From positions 80,625-144,624 of the forward strand of contig JAFGNU010000017.1 of NCBI GenBank assembly GCA_016926875.1: 64,000 nucleotides of DNA. Reading direction: 5' to 3'. The DNA comes from Anaerolineae bacterium (GTDB lineage: Bacteria > Chloroflexota > Anaerolineae > Aggregatilineales > Aggregatilineaceae). The stretch's first letter is position 1, and each line of letters opens with the position of its first letter. The notes beneath the pieces were generated by a model that was given only the letters and a program-made list of their open reading frames with translations, searched no databases and had not been told where the DNA came from. Position numbers and translations under genes: made by a program. Of this stretch, positions 34,583-43,174 are shown piece after piece.

Positions 34583-35398
34583 TCACTCCACCGGCGCGTA
34601 CCCGGCGGCAGCTATCTTCACTTCCTGCACGCGGTCCGGCTCGACGGCGACGAAGGTGAACGGCGCTTCAAAGACCGCTGCCTGCCCGGCGGACCATGTC
34701 CCGTCGGCGGTGCCGGTATCCACTACGCCATGCGACAGCCCGACCAGTTCGTCATCCGGCCCGGTCAGCGCCACGTCGATCACCGGCAGCATCAGGTCTT
34801 GGCCGGTATTGTTCTCGGCGCTGCCGCGCACCACGTAGGGCATCGTTTCGCCCGGCCCCTGGTACTCGACCGTCACCGGCAGCCCGTAGAATCCACGCAG
34901 CGGCCCCGGCTCGCCGGTTTCATACTCCACGCGGAAAAACACGTCCGCAAACAGTTCTGGCGTAGCAAACTCCGACGCCACATAAAACGCCTGCCCGGCT
35001 GGGATGTCATTCAACAGCGAACTGGCATCCATCAACGGCCCCAACGGGTAGCCGTCCTGGTCCAGGGCGTACAGGTGCGCCAGGGCGCGGTTCAGCGCGT
35101 GGCCGGTATCGTTGCGCACTTCGGCAAAAAAGTGCGTGGTTTCGTCGCCGGGATACACGCTGTAGGTCAGCAGCGTCAGCCCGGTCTGCATATCCGGCCC
35201 TGGATCATAGGCCACCGACAGCACCGCCGCGCTGCTCGCTTCTTCGGTCGCGTCGGTATCCGGCGCCACGGGCACCGTCTCGTTTTCAGTTTCCGGCGGG
35301 CCGCCATCGCTGTCTTTGTCGTCATCTCCATCACCGCCGCAGGCCGCCAGCGCAAGCACCAGCGCCAGCAGGATCGCCAACAGCATCCATTTCCGCAT
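34583..35398 (-). CDS. Lipoprotein with FxLYD-like beta domains
   Basis: 271 residues. The lipobox LALAAC (Cys20) ends the signal peptide and an acidic Ser/Thr linker follows. The rest looks like two beta-sandwich segments: HFFAEVRNDTGHALNRALAHLYALD and VVRGSAENNTGQDLMLPVIDVALTG share the E-x-x-N-x-T-G pattern of FxLYD-like domains. Attached to the outer face of the membrane; ligand unknown. Confidence 0.7.
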   Translation of the reverse strand: MRKWMLLAILLALVLALAACGGDGDDDKDSDGGPPETENETVPVAPDTDATEEASSAAVLSVAYDPGPDMQTGLTLLTYSVYPGDETTHFFAEVRNDTGHALNRALAHLYALDQDGYPLGPLMDASSLLNDIPAGQAFYVASEFATPELFADVFFRVEYETGEPGPLRGFYGLPVTVEYQGPGETMPYVVRGSAENNTGQDLMLPVIDVALTGPDDELVGLSHGVVDTGTADGTWSAGQAAVFEAPFTFVAVEPDRVQEVKIAAAGYAPVE

Positions 35399-35676
35399 CG
35401 TGTTCTCTCCGTGACTAACTGCGTGCGTTCATTATACGCCCCGCGCGCCGCCGCGCCACAGCGTATGCTGGAAGAAACCCGGCATGTTGATTGCCGCCGG
35501 AGCATTCGCGCTGTATGATAAATCACGTATCATTTCCGGTAGCAGCCGTGATCACCGGCGCTGTACGCCAGCAGGAAACGCGCCCGCCCGTACTCAGCGT
35601 ATCACAACTACCGGAACGAACCTGCCTGTTCAAGCGTAAAGGTATACAGTAGGGAAGCATACCACGAGGAATCCTC

Positions 35677-36189
35677 ATGTGCGACAAAGACGACGATACA
35701 CGCACCGAACGCGTGGCCCTCTTCAGCGGCGCCTTATTCCTGTTTGGGCTGGCTTTTCTGTTTGCAACCGATCTCTTCTGGCCCTGGGTGCTTGTCCTGT
35801 TGTTCCTGGTCGCTATCCCGATCATGCTGATCGAAGAAGGCTGGCTGGGCGCATGGGTGTTGCTACAGGGGGCGTTGTGGGGCGCCGGGCTGGCGCTGTT
35901 GATCACGCTGGGCGCTGTCTGGCCCTATATCCTGGTCCTGGCCGGGATCAGCACCCTGATCATGGCCTTTGCGCTGCCGGATAACCTTGAAGACCGCCCG
36001 ATCGTGTTCCAACGCGGCAAACGCAAGCGTAAGCGGGTTGTGCCGCTGCCTGGCAGCGGTGAATACCTGGACGACGAACCGGAGATGGACTTCCACGACG
36101 ATGATGACGATGACGACGACCTGAATGAAGATGAACACACCCAACACGCTGCCAGCCAACGCCGGTCAGCCAACCGGGACAGGTCTTAA
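35677..36189 (+). CDS. Membrane protein with LiaF-like helices and acidic tail
   Basis: 170 residues with four transmembrane helices in two hairpins (LFSGALFLFGLAFLFATDLFWPW and QGALWGAGLALLITLGAVWPY), each ending WPW or WPY as in LiaF/LiaI-type DUF5668 domains, then a basic patch and a run of about ten Asp residues. Envelope-stress proteins share this kind of helix pair. The next gene is a shorter paralogue 29 bp away, so they form an operon. Role in stress sensing is inferred. Confidence 0.65.
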   Translation: MCDKDDDTRTERVALFSGALFLFGLAFLFATDLFWPWVLVLLFLVAIPIMLIEEGWLGAWVLLQGALWGAGLALLITLGAVWPYILVLAGISTLIMAFALPDNLEDRPIVFQRGKRKRKRVVPLPGSGEYLDDEPEMDFHDDDDDDDDLNEDEHTQHAASQRRSANRDRS

Positions 36190-36218
36190 CGCGCTATATT
36201 GAAAAAGGAGAAACGAAC

Positions 36219-36593
36219 ATGGGAAAGCACAAACATAAAGACAAGCTCGAAGGAGCAACCGGCGGGATCATGCTGATCGGCATCGGGCTGATCTTCCTGC
36301 TGGAGATTGGTTTTTGGCCCTGGATTCTGGTGGTCGTCGGGCTGGCAAGCCTGCCTACCAGTGTTGCCAATGACGGCCTGTGGGCCGGGATGCAAGGCTC
36401 TTTGTGGCTGATCGGCATCGCGTTGCTGTTCGCGCTGGACGTCTTCTGGCCTGGCATCCTGATCCTGGTCGGGCTGAGCGTGCTGATCGGGGCGATATTC
36501 CGCCCGCCGATGCTCGAAGGCGAGAAAAAGAAAAAGGGCCTGCCCACCTCGGATGCCGCCGGGTATGACGACGAATACGAGGACGAAGTATAA
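36219..36593 (+). CDS. Small LiaF-like membrane protein
   Basis: 124 residues, paralogue of the preceding gene. Its two hairpins are GGIMLIGIGLIFLLEIGFWPW and QGSLWLIGIALLFALDVFWPG, with Lys/His-rich N-terminus and acidic tail. AAGGAG lies 8 nt before the ATG. A fragment of a third copy is left at 37831-37941, on the far side of the LRR gene. Confidence 0.65.
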   Translation: MGKHKHKDKLEGATGGIMLIGIGLIFLLEIGFWPWILVVVGLASLPTSVANDGLWAGMQGSLWLIGIALLFALDVFWPGILILVGLSVLIGAIFRPPMLEGEKKKKGLPTSDAAGYDDEYEDEV

Positions 36594-36596
36594 CCT

Positions 36597-36662
36597 ACAT
36601 TCCGTACCGCCAGAAAACAAAATCGAAATAAATGATTTTTGGTTCGAACAGGTGCGGAATGT
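36597..36662. repeat. Nested palindromic repeat, left copy
   Basis: 66-bp element with inverted ends ACATTCCGTACC / GGTGCGGAATGT (near-perfect 12-bp arms), an inner AAAATC / GATTTT pair and a central GTTCGAAC. It begins 3 bp after the small LiaF-like gene. The other copy at 37692-37756 is about 85 percent identical by eye; the pair flanks the LRR gene in direct orientation. Confidence 0.75.
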
Positions 36663-36703
36663 GGGACTAACACATATTCGCATATCGATGGCGGGAACTA
36701 GTT

Positions 36704-37660
36704 ATGCGTGCAGGACGGACGCCAGGCTCAGCTTATCAGGAAACGCTAACTCGCATTGAGGTTGCGCAGGAAAGCGGCGTGACTGAGTTGGATTTGAGTC
36801 AGTTGGCGTTAACAGAGCTACCGCCGGAAATCTGGCAACTGACCAATCTGGAAGAGCTTGGGCTACAGAGTAACCTTCTAGTGGATCTGCCACCAACAAT
36901 CGGCCAATTGGCCCATTTGCAGCGGCTTTGGCTGGGGGGCAACGAATTGACCAGTCTACCACCGGAGATTGGTCAACTGGTTAACCTGGAAATACTTGAA
37001 CTGGGAGGCAACGCCCTGACGGATTTGCCACCAGCGATCGGTCAATTAACCAACCTACAACGGCTTTGGCTTCAGGGTAATGCTCTGACGGACCTACCAC
37101 CGGAAGTCTGGCAACTGACCAATTTACACATTCTTTCGCTAGAGAGCAACGAATTGACCAGGCTACCACCGGAGATTGGCCAACTGATTAACCTGGAAGT
37201 GCTTGAGCTATGGGGTAACGCCCTGACGGATTTGCCACCAGCGATCGGCCAATTGACCAATTTGCAGCGGCTTGAACTACATGAAAACGCCCTGGCTGAC
37301 CTGCCGCTGGAGATCGGCCAACTGACTAACCTACAATTGCTTGACCTATCCGACAACGCACTGACCGATCTGCCGCCGGAGCTTTGGCAACTGACTAACT
37401 TGCAACGGCTTTTGCTAGGGGGCAACGAGTTGATCGAGTTACCACCGGAGATTGGCCAACTGACTAACCTGGAAGAACTTTGGCTATGGGGTAACGCCCT
37501 GACGGATCTGCCGCTAGCGATCGGCCAATTGATTAACTTGAAAAAACTTGAGTTGTCGGGCAATCCGCTGGAGTCGCTGCCACCTGATATTGTGCAGCAA
37601 GGTTTCGACGCAATACTGGGCTATCTGCGAGAAAAGCAAGATGCAGTTAGCAGCGAGTGA
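36704..37660 (+). CDS. Leucine-rich repeat protein
   Basis: 318 residues. After a short N-terminal part come about eleven 23-residue repeats of pattern LTDLPPEIGQLTNLQRLxLxxNx, and a C-terminal GYLREKQ segment. This is the LRR type found before ROC-COR GTPase domains in Roco proteins, but the frame stops right where such a domain would begin, so this is an LRR-only or truncated form. No signal peptide, so it is probably cytoplasmic and protein-binding. Repeats are very similar at DNA level, and codon use is less GC-rich than in flanking genes. The gene is bracketed by palindromic repeats. Confidence 0.85.
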   Translation: MRAGRTPGSAYQETLTRIEVAQESGVTELDLSQLALTELPPEIWQLTNLEELGLQSNLLVDLPPTIGQLAHLQRLWLGGNELTSLPPEIGQLVNLEILELGGNALTDLPPAIGQLTNLQRLWLQGNALTDLPPEVWQLTNLHILSLESNELTRLPPEIGQLINLEVLELWGNALTDLPPAIGQLTNLQRLELHENALADLPLEIGQLTNLQLLDLSDNALTDLPPELWQLTNLQRLLLGGNELIELPPEIGQLTNLEELWLWGNALTDLPLAIGQLINLKKLELSGNPLESLPPDIVQQGFDAILGYLREKQDAVSSE

Positions 37661-37691
37661 GGGTGGCCACATTCTGCACTGGCTTTAGTCC

Positions 37692-37756
37692 ACATTCCGC
37701 ACCGTCAAAATCAAAATCGGAGTAAATGATTTTGGGTTCGAACAGGTGTGGAATAT
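37692..37756. repeat. Nested palindromic repeat, right copy
   Basis: 65 bp, same structure as the element at 36597-36662 (ACATTCCGCACC / GGTGTGGAATAT arms, inner AAAATC / GATTTT, GTTCGAAC). It lies 31 bp after the LRR gene, just before a remnant of the LiaF-like gene. Confidence 0.75.
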
Positions 37757-37830
37757 GGGTATAATCCGGCTTCGGCAAGGCAACACCTATACAACGACGA
37801 CATCCACCCGCCATCGTTAGCGGCGCGATC

Positions 37831-37941
37831 ATGCTGGCCGGTATCGGGCTGATTTTTCTGCTGGATATCGACCTCTGGCCGGGCATCTTGATCGTGGCTG
37901 GGCTGATCGCTATCGTTAGCGCGTTCATTCGTTTTCGATAA
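37831..37941 (+). pseudogene. Fragment of a LiaF-like membrane gene
   Basis: The frame reads MLAGIGLIFLLDIDLWPG, then ILIVAGLIAIVSAFIRFR and stops. It matches one helix hairpin of the gene at 36219-36593. The similarity starts a few codons earlier (VSGAIM) without a start codon or ribosome site, so this is most likely the remains of a third paralogue cut off when the LRR region arrived or was duplicated. Confidence 0.55.
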
Positions 37942-38032
37942 CGGGTAGGAGCGACAGTGTAATAATCCGATTATTCGTTGGCCCAATGCAGCTTTCATCG
38001 TGGCATGAGATACAAGAAAGAGGCACACTCAC

Positions 38033-39679
38033 ATGAAAAGGTTGGCGATCTTTAGCTTCCTCAGCTTCCTACTCATCAGCCTGATTGGTGCCCCCCTTGC
38101 CCCGGCATCCCAACCACCAGACGCGCAGGCGGCAGCCCAGACCACGCCGGTCATGATGCTGGCCGGGCACGCGACCGGACTCACACGAGACTGGACGCCC
38201 GTATTTCCGCAGGCAGCCTTTCCGACCGGTACACCCACCATCTACACCAGCGTTTACTACGCCAATATGACCGACGGCACAGAGTGGTCCTATCGCTGGT
38301 ACCTCGACGGCAGCCTGTACGAGGACTCCGGGCCTATCGAGTGGAGCTACGGCCCGACCGGGTATATGGCGGTCTGGTACCACGACGACGGAGCCGGTAT
38401 GTCCAGGGGCACGTATGAAGTCCAGGTGGTAGTCGAGGATAAAGTAGTTCTTTCCGAACCGTTTGTCATCCTCGATCCTGGCGACGTGCTCAACGCCCTG
38501 GAACAGGCCAGCATCCCTGAAGACATGATGGTCGCCATCCAGTGCGGCCTGTCTATCGGCGGGTTGGAGCTGTTCCTGGACGGCCAGCAGCACGACGCAT
38601 GGCGTGCCGTTGCCGAACTCCAGCTTGCAGGCGAGACGACGACCCCGGCGGACATCTTCCAGGCGCTCGTGGACCTGCCCGACGAAGATACCGGGGAAAT
38701 GCTCAATTTCGAACTCAGCCTGGAAGAAATGCTCGCTGTGCTGGCGGACGAATCGGCGGCAGCGCTGGCGCAGCCCGATAATCCCAACAGCGCTTTTTAC
38801 GTGCTGCTCAACGGCGGGTACGAACCAGCCCAGTTCCGACCGGGCAGCGCGCTGTCGCCCTTTGAAGCGTACCTGATGACGACCTGGCTGGTCGGCGGCT
38901 ATCCGGGCCTCGGCCAGCGGGCGGAATTCACCGCCGCGCATGGCGCAGGAACCGGCGTGCACCCTGCCCCCCCCACCCCCACCCCTACCCCGGTGCCCAA
39001 GATAAACGCCTACATCTTTATCGGCAGCATGAAAGGGTTGTCTGGCTTTACCGGCTACGTCGATGATGCGCGCGACGCCCTGGAACGCCACTTCATGGCC
39101 AATGGTTGGATAGTTACCAGGTTATCGGGCGCCGCCGCCAACGATTCTGAATTCATGCGGGTGGTTCAAGACCCCGCTACGGCAGCGGTGGGTTTTATCG
39201 GCCATGCCGATACGGGCGCGATCATGTGGGACAGCGGCCTGACGGAAGCCCACAACGTGCCCGACGTGAAAACGCTGCACGGCGGGCTGGAAGAAGTCAT
39301 CCTGTTGGGCTGCAAAGCAGGGCGCGCCGAATACAAGTCCGGCGTCGGACTTGCCCGGTTCGCGGACCGGTTGGTCGTTAATCCGGCTGCACAGTTTGTC
39401 GCCAGCGAATATAGTCTGGCGCCGTGGGACCTGTCGCGCATCGCCAAAGAAGTCGAAACAAAATCGCCCTTGAGCGATGTCGATACCGTCCCCAGCTTTT
39501 TGACCCGGGTATGCTTCACCATACAAAATATCTTCGGCGCAGATCGCACGCTGCCTGAAGCACCGAAAATTGATATTCATGCCACTCCTATCATGCCAGA
39601 CATCAGCCCGGTTGGTTGGGCCGAAATGCGGATGGCCGAGCAGTATATGATGATGGGGATATCTCCACCAGCCAAGTAA
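38033..39679 (+). CDS. Secreted caspase-like (clan CD) protein
   Basis: 548 residues. Signal peptide to about residue 28, then an immunoglobulin-like beta domain (about 55-160), a helical part, a Thr/Pro linker (about 310-322) and a C-terminal domain from INAYIFIGSMKG. This last domain has GFIGHAD (His391) and VILLGCKAG (Cys427), the His-Cys pair and hydrophobic strands of caspase-like peptidases (C14/C25/CHAT). Substrate and activation are unknown. AAGAGGCACACTCAC before the ATG is a fair ribosome site. A strong terminator follows. The identity rests on motif pattern only. Confidence 0.6.
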   Translation: MKRLAIFSFLSFLLISLIGAPLAPASQPPDAQAAAQTTPVMMLAGHATGLTRDWTPVFPQAAFPTGTPTIYTSVYYANMTDGTEWSYRWYLDGSLYEDSGPIEWSYGPTGYMAVWYHDDGAGMSRGTYEVQVVVEDKVVLSEPFVILDPGDVLNALEQASIPEDMMVAIQCGLSIGGLELFLDGQQHDAWRAVAELQLAGETTTPADIFQALVDLPDEDTGEMLNFELSLEEMLAVLADESAAALAQPDNPNSAFYVLLNGGYEPAQFRPGSALSPFEAYLMTTWLVGGYPGLGQRAEFTAAHGAGTGVHPAPPTPTPTPVPKINAYIFIGSMKGLSGFTGYVDDARDALERHFMANGWIVTRLSGAAANDSEFMRVVQDPATAAVGFIGHADTGAIMWDSGLTEAHNVPDVKTLHGGLEEVILLGCKAGRAEYKSGVGLARFADRLVVNPAAQFVASEYSLAPWDLSRIAKEVETKSPLSDVDTVPSFLTRVCFTIQNIFGADRTLPEAPKIDIHATPIMPDISPVGWAEMRMAEQYMMMGISPPAK

Positions 39680-39701
39680 CTCGCCCAGATCGATGACGCG
39701 G

Positions 39702-39743
39702 TAGAGGGCGATCTCCGCTGCGCGCCTGATCGCCCTCTATTCT
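39702..39743 (+). terminator. Hairpin terminator
   Basis: TAGAGGGCGATC (39702-39713) pairs perfectly with GATCGCCCTCTA (39728-39739), then TTCT. It follows the caspase-like gene by 22 bp. Confidence 0.65.
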
Positions 39744-39824
39744 AAGACTTGCCCATTTGGGCCGGGATCAATACACTAACCCACAGTTAAGCCTGTCTTG
39801 TCTACCGATTGCGACAATACCACC

Positions 39825-42296
39825 ATGAGCACTGTCCAGCGTATCGAACTAGGTTCAGAGATCACGGCCCTGCACCAGGGGCGCAGCCCTCACGGGCGCT
39901 GGCGCTATGCCTACCACCGCGCCGAGCCGCCCGCCGGTCAAGAACCGTCCCCACCCGCCGCCCTGGTCTTGATCCAGGATGCCGAGCGCCTGGCCTTCGC
40001 CCTGGCTGACGGCCCCGCCGCCGAACTGCTGGCCGGACAGGTGGCCGACTACCTGTGGACGCGCGAAACGGTTGACGACGACTGGCCGAACAACCTGCGC
40101 GACTGGCTGGCCGACGTTGACCAGTGGCCCGACGCCCCACCCGGCTGCACCGCGTTTGCCTGCGGGCGGCTGGAACGCAGCGTCATCGGCGGGCAGATTC
40201 ATCTCGCCTGGCTGGGTATCAACGGTGTGCGGCTGCTGGATCGCGCCGAACTACCGCTCACGCTGGATACCGTGCTCGAACCGGACGAATGCTGGACGCC
40301 CAAGCACGGCCCGGAGCCGGTCGGCATGGCGCTGCACGCCTATCACGGCAGCCTGTTCGATCTGAACCGGCTGATGGTCTATACCGCCAGCGCCGACCCG
40401 CTGAGCGATGACCTGCCCGACCTGAGCAACATCGACCTGGAACAAGCCGTTGCCGACTGGGGCGAAGAAGCCGGGCGCGACCTGGTCCTGCTGGACCTGC
40501 GGCTGAACCCGGTGCTGACCGAGCCGGACGAGATTGTATTGAGCTATCACTGGGTATCGGCCAACCTGTGCCAGCTTAGCTGGCCCTCGACCCCGGCAGC
40601 GACTGCTTACCGGATCGAGGAATCGGCCACGCCGGACTTCGAAGACCCGACGCTGCTCGCCGAGCTGACCGACGGGCGGCAGTTGCACTACCAGTTCACA
40701 CCGCCCACCACCGCCCGCCGCTACTACCGCGTGATCCCGCTCAACCAGAGCATCCCCGGCCCGCCCAGCGATCCGCTCATCGTGGCGCCGATGACGCTCT
40801 CTCCGCCGGTCATGGACGAGGTGCAGTGGTCGGAGGACGGCGGCTATCTCTTGTGCTGGACACCTATTGCCCAGGCCACCGGCTACGAAGTCCAGATGTC
40901 AGCCGCGGCCAATTTCGAGCCGCGAGACAGCACCGTCGTGTACCGGGGCGATCTGTCCGAAACGTACCTGCCGCCCGATACACTGCCCAGGCGTTATTAC
41001 CGCGTGCGGGCGATCAACGCGCTTTATACGCCGAACAGCCCGTCCGCCTGGAGCCAGCCCCGCCAGTCACCCGCCCGCCTGGAAACACCGCGCTTTAAGC
41101 AGGTAACACAAAAGCGGCTGGTCTGGCACCCGGTGCCCGGCGCGCGCCAGTATGCGATCCATGTCACACCTAAAAACGATCCTGAGTCCGAAGGTGAGAT
41201 TACGTACACGACCGACACGTACTGCCTGACCGCCGACCAGCCCGCCAACTACCGCGTGCGGGCCTTTCGCCGCCCGGACGATACCCGGACCGTCAGCGAA
41301 TGGAGCGAAGCGGTCACCGTGTCGCCTGCCGAACTCGTGGCCGAGCGGCGGCTGCCTGGTGGGCGTTTGCTGATCTCGGCGCTGGCGGCTGCCGCAGCCG
41401 TGCTTATTATCGCAGGTGCAGGGCTGGGGCTGGCCGGGTTGGAAGTATTCGAAACGCTAAATGCCTCCAACACGCCGACGGCAATCCCACAGGCAATGAT
41501 CGACGCAACGGCCACCGCCCGGCAGAACAGTCTGGATAATGCGACGACCGTCCCGCTCAATGCGACCCGTATCACCGGGCTGCTGACCGATAACCAGCGC
41601 TTGCGCGCCACGCGCCAGGCGCAGATCGACGCCGAAGCCACGCGCGCCCGCATTCCAACCGCGACCCCCTCGATAACACCCAACCTGACCGAAACTATCG
41701 AGGTTGCGTTTGTCGGCGCCCAAACCGCCACCGCCGCGCTGTGGACGACCACCCCCACGCCGACCTACACCGTCACGCCAAGCGATACCTTTACGCCGTC
41801 CAGTACGCCCAACCTGACCGAAACCATTGAGGTCGCGTTTGTCGGCGCCCAAACCGCCACCGCCGCCGGGTGGACCGCCACGCCCACGCCGACCTACACC
41901 GTCACGCCAAGCGATACCCCCGACCTGCCCGCTACCGTCAACGCCGCCATCGACTCGGCGCTGTCGGCCACGATCAGCGCACAGACTCCCACCGTCGACT
42001 GGATCGCCACCGCAGACGCGGGCTTTATCGCCGGGCTGCCGGAGGGGTGCTATGTTGTGCAGCCGCCGGAAGCGGTGCCCGTCTATGAAACACCGTCCGC
42101 CGGTGCCGCCGTGATCCGTGCATCTGTCCCGCGCGGCGCGCGATTAGTCGCCAGCCAGGAACGGACCGGCAGCCCGGTCACATGGTACAAGGTGGACTTT
42201 GACGAAGAAGGAAAAACGGTAAGCGGCTGGATCGTACTGCCGGACGGCACGGGGTTTGACGGGGTATTCGGCGGGTCGGCGTGCGGTGGCGGCTGA
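39825..42296 (+). CDS. Large membrane protein with FN3-like repeats and C-terminal SH3b
   Basis: 823 residues from ATG 39825 (a TTG at 39798 is an alternative; neither has a clear ribosome site). Residues 1-215 form a soluble alpha/beta part of unknown kind. Three or four FN3-like domains follow (about 225-505; phrases such as AYRIEESATPDFED, GYEVQMSAAANFEP, YYRVRAINALY). One transmembrane helix (about 520-545) leads to Thr/Pro-rich linkers with a 43-residue tandem repeat, and an SH3b domain ends the protein (GCYVVQPPEAVPVYETPS to GWIVLPDG). So a cytoplasmic FN3 part and an outer SH3b are predicted, probably wall- or polymer-binding. Function unknown. Confidence 0.7.
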   Translation: MSTVQRIELGSEITALHQGRSPHGRWRYAYHRAEPPAGQEPSPPAALVLIQDAERLAFALADGPAAELLAGQVADYLWTRETVDDDWPNNLRDWLADVDQWPDAPPGCTAFACGRLERSVIGGQIHLAWLGINGVRLLDRAELPLTLDTVLEPDECWTPKHGPEPVGMALHAYHGSLFDLNRLMVYTASADPLSDDLPDLSNIDLEQAVADWGEEAGRDLVLLDLRLNPVLTEPDEIVLSYHWVSANLCQLSWPSTPAATAYRIEESATPDFEDPTLLAELTDGRQLHYQFTPPTTARRYYRVIPLNQSIPGPPSDPLIVAPMTLSPPVMDEVQWSEDGGYLLCWTPIAQATGYEVQMSAAANFEPRDSTVVYRGDLSETYLPPDTLPRRYYRVRAINALYTPNSPSAWSQPRQSPARLETPRFKQVTQKRLVWHPVPGARQYAIHVTPKNDPESEGEITYTTDTYCLTADQPANYRVRAFRRPDDTRTVSEWSEAVTVSPAELVAERRLPGGRLLISALAAAAAVLIIAGAGLGLAGLEVFETLNASNTPTAIPQAMIDATATARQNSLDNATTVPLNATRITGLLTDNQRLRATRQAQIDAEATRARIPTATPSITPNLTETIEVAFVGAQTATAALWTTTPTPTYTVTPSDTFTPSSTPNLTETIEVAFVGAQTATAAGWTATPTPTYTVTPSDTPDLPATVNAAIDSALSATISAQTPTVDWIATADAGFIAGLPEGCYVVQPPEAVPVYETPSAGAAVIRASVPRGARLVASQERTGSPVTWYKVDFDEEGKTVSGWIVLPDGTGFDGVFGGSACGGG
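41682..41939 (+). repeat. Two-unit 129-bp tandem repeat inside the FN3/SH3b gene
   Basis: Two units of 129 bp (43 residues) starting NLTETIEVAFVGAQTATAA and ending in TYTVTPSDT. They are almost identical at DNA level, which points to recent duplication. The frame is kept, so the linker is length-variable rather than broken. Confidence 0.75.
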
Positions 42297-42343
42297 TCCC
42301 GGACGGTAAATACAGTCTGGCAGAAGGTAGCATCTGGTTTTTT

Positions 42344-42393
42344 GTAGGGGCGACTCGGTGAGTCGCCCAGGGCAGAGCAAGCTCTGCCCCTAC
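42344..42393. repeat. Dispersed palindromic repeat, composite copy
   Basis: 50 bp. Outer ends GTAGGGG / CCCCTAC enclose two hairpins, GGGCGACTC-GGT-GAGTCGCCC and GGGCAGAGC-AA-GCTCTGCCC. Intergenic, between converging genes. Relatives at 2585-2613 and 51034-51082. Confidence 0.75.
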
Positions 42394-42408
42394 GAACCCT
42401 GGCGATAT

Positions 42409-43086
42409 TTAGCCCCGCACGGCAGCCGACAGCCATTCCAGTGCCGCGCCGGTTTCGCGCCCGCCGCGCGCCCACACGCCCCAGCGCCCGGTTCGCTCAA
42501 CCGGTGACACGCCCATTCGCTCGCGGTTGAGCCGCAGCCGCACACCTGCCCTTTCCAGGTGCAGCACGATCTCGTTCACTTCCCCCGGCGCGTGCAGGCG
42601 CGGGTAATCCGTCCAGCGCCATTCCGGGCGCACCGCCGGACACGCTTCGATGGCCACTTCCGGCAGATCGCCTGCCGGGCAGCGCCGCGTAGTGACATAC
42701 CCCTCCCCGCTGATGGCATAGATCACTCGTGTCCCGTCTGCCGCTTCCAGCCACACACCCCAGGCCGCCCCCGGATCGGAATCCGCCGACAGACGCGCGC
42801 GCACGCCGAGCGTAAACGCTTCGCCGGGCAGGGCTGCTTCGGGTGGCCCGATCAGCCACCGGCCCGCGCCCGGTTCGAGCGTCAGGACCGGTCCCGCTGC
42901 CCATGCCAGCGCCGTATCCTCCCAGATCACCGGCCCTGCAACCGGCGGATCGGCAGCGCCCAGCCCCAGGATTATTGCGCCGCCAGCCACCACCAGGGCC
43001 ACCGCGCCAACACCGGCCATTGTCGCCCGCCATGCCCATCCCGGCGGTGCGGTAGTGAAGTATTCCTTAATTCTTTTTGTACCCAT
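42409..43086 (-). CDS. Hypothetical membrane-anchored beta-sandwich protein
   Basis: 225 residues from ATG 43086. One transmembrane helix (about 20-45) anchors an outer domain of concanavalin/LamG-like strand pattern (FTLGVRARLSADSDPGAAWGVWLEA, then EVNEIVLHLERAGVRLRLNRE, RWGVWARGG). Such domains often bind sugars. The upstream extension to 43155 is hydrophobic but has no ribosome site. Family not certain. Confidence 0.6.
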   Translation of the reverse strand: MGTKRIKEYFTTAPPGWAWRATMAGVGAVALVVAGGAIILGLGAADPPVAGPVIWEDTALAWAAGPVLTLEPGAGRWLIGPPEAALPGEAFTLGVRARLSADSDPGAAWGVWLEAADGTRVIYAISGEGYVTTRRCPAGDLPEVAIEACPAVRPEWRWTDYPRLHAPGEVNEIVLHLERAGVRLRLNRERMGVSPVERTGRWGVWARGGRETGAALEWLSAAVRG

Positions 43087-43174
43087 TCCACTATGAGAAG
43101 TATAGACAAGAGCGACAAAATCAAGGATAATGGAGTACAGTGCTGCCAGCACCACCCAACAATAGGATGTCGTT

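Noticed and set aside
36636..36648. GTTCGAAC as a LexA box or tRNA T-loop
   Set aside because: Lacks the 4-bp spacer of GAAC-N4-GTTC, and there are no flanking stems of a tRNA; it is the centre of the nested palindrome.
41682..41939. Tandem repeat as a CRISPR array
   Set aside because: Two 129-bp in-frame units without spacers of different sequence; it codes for a protein linker.
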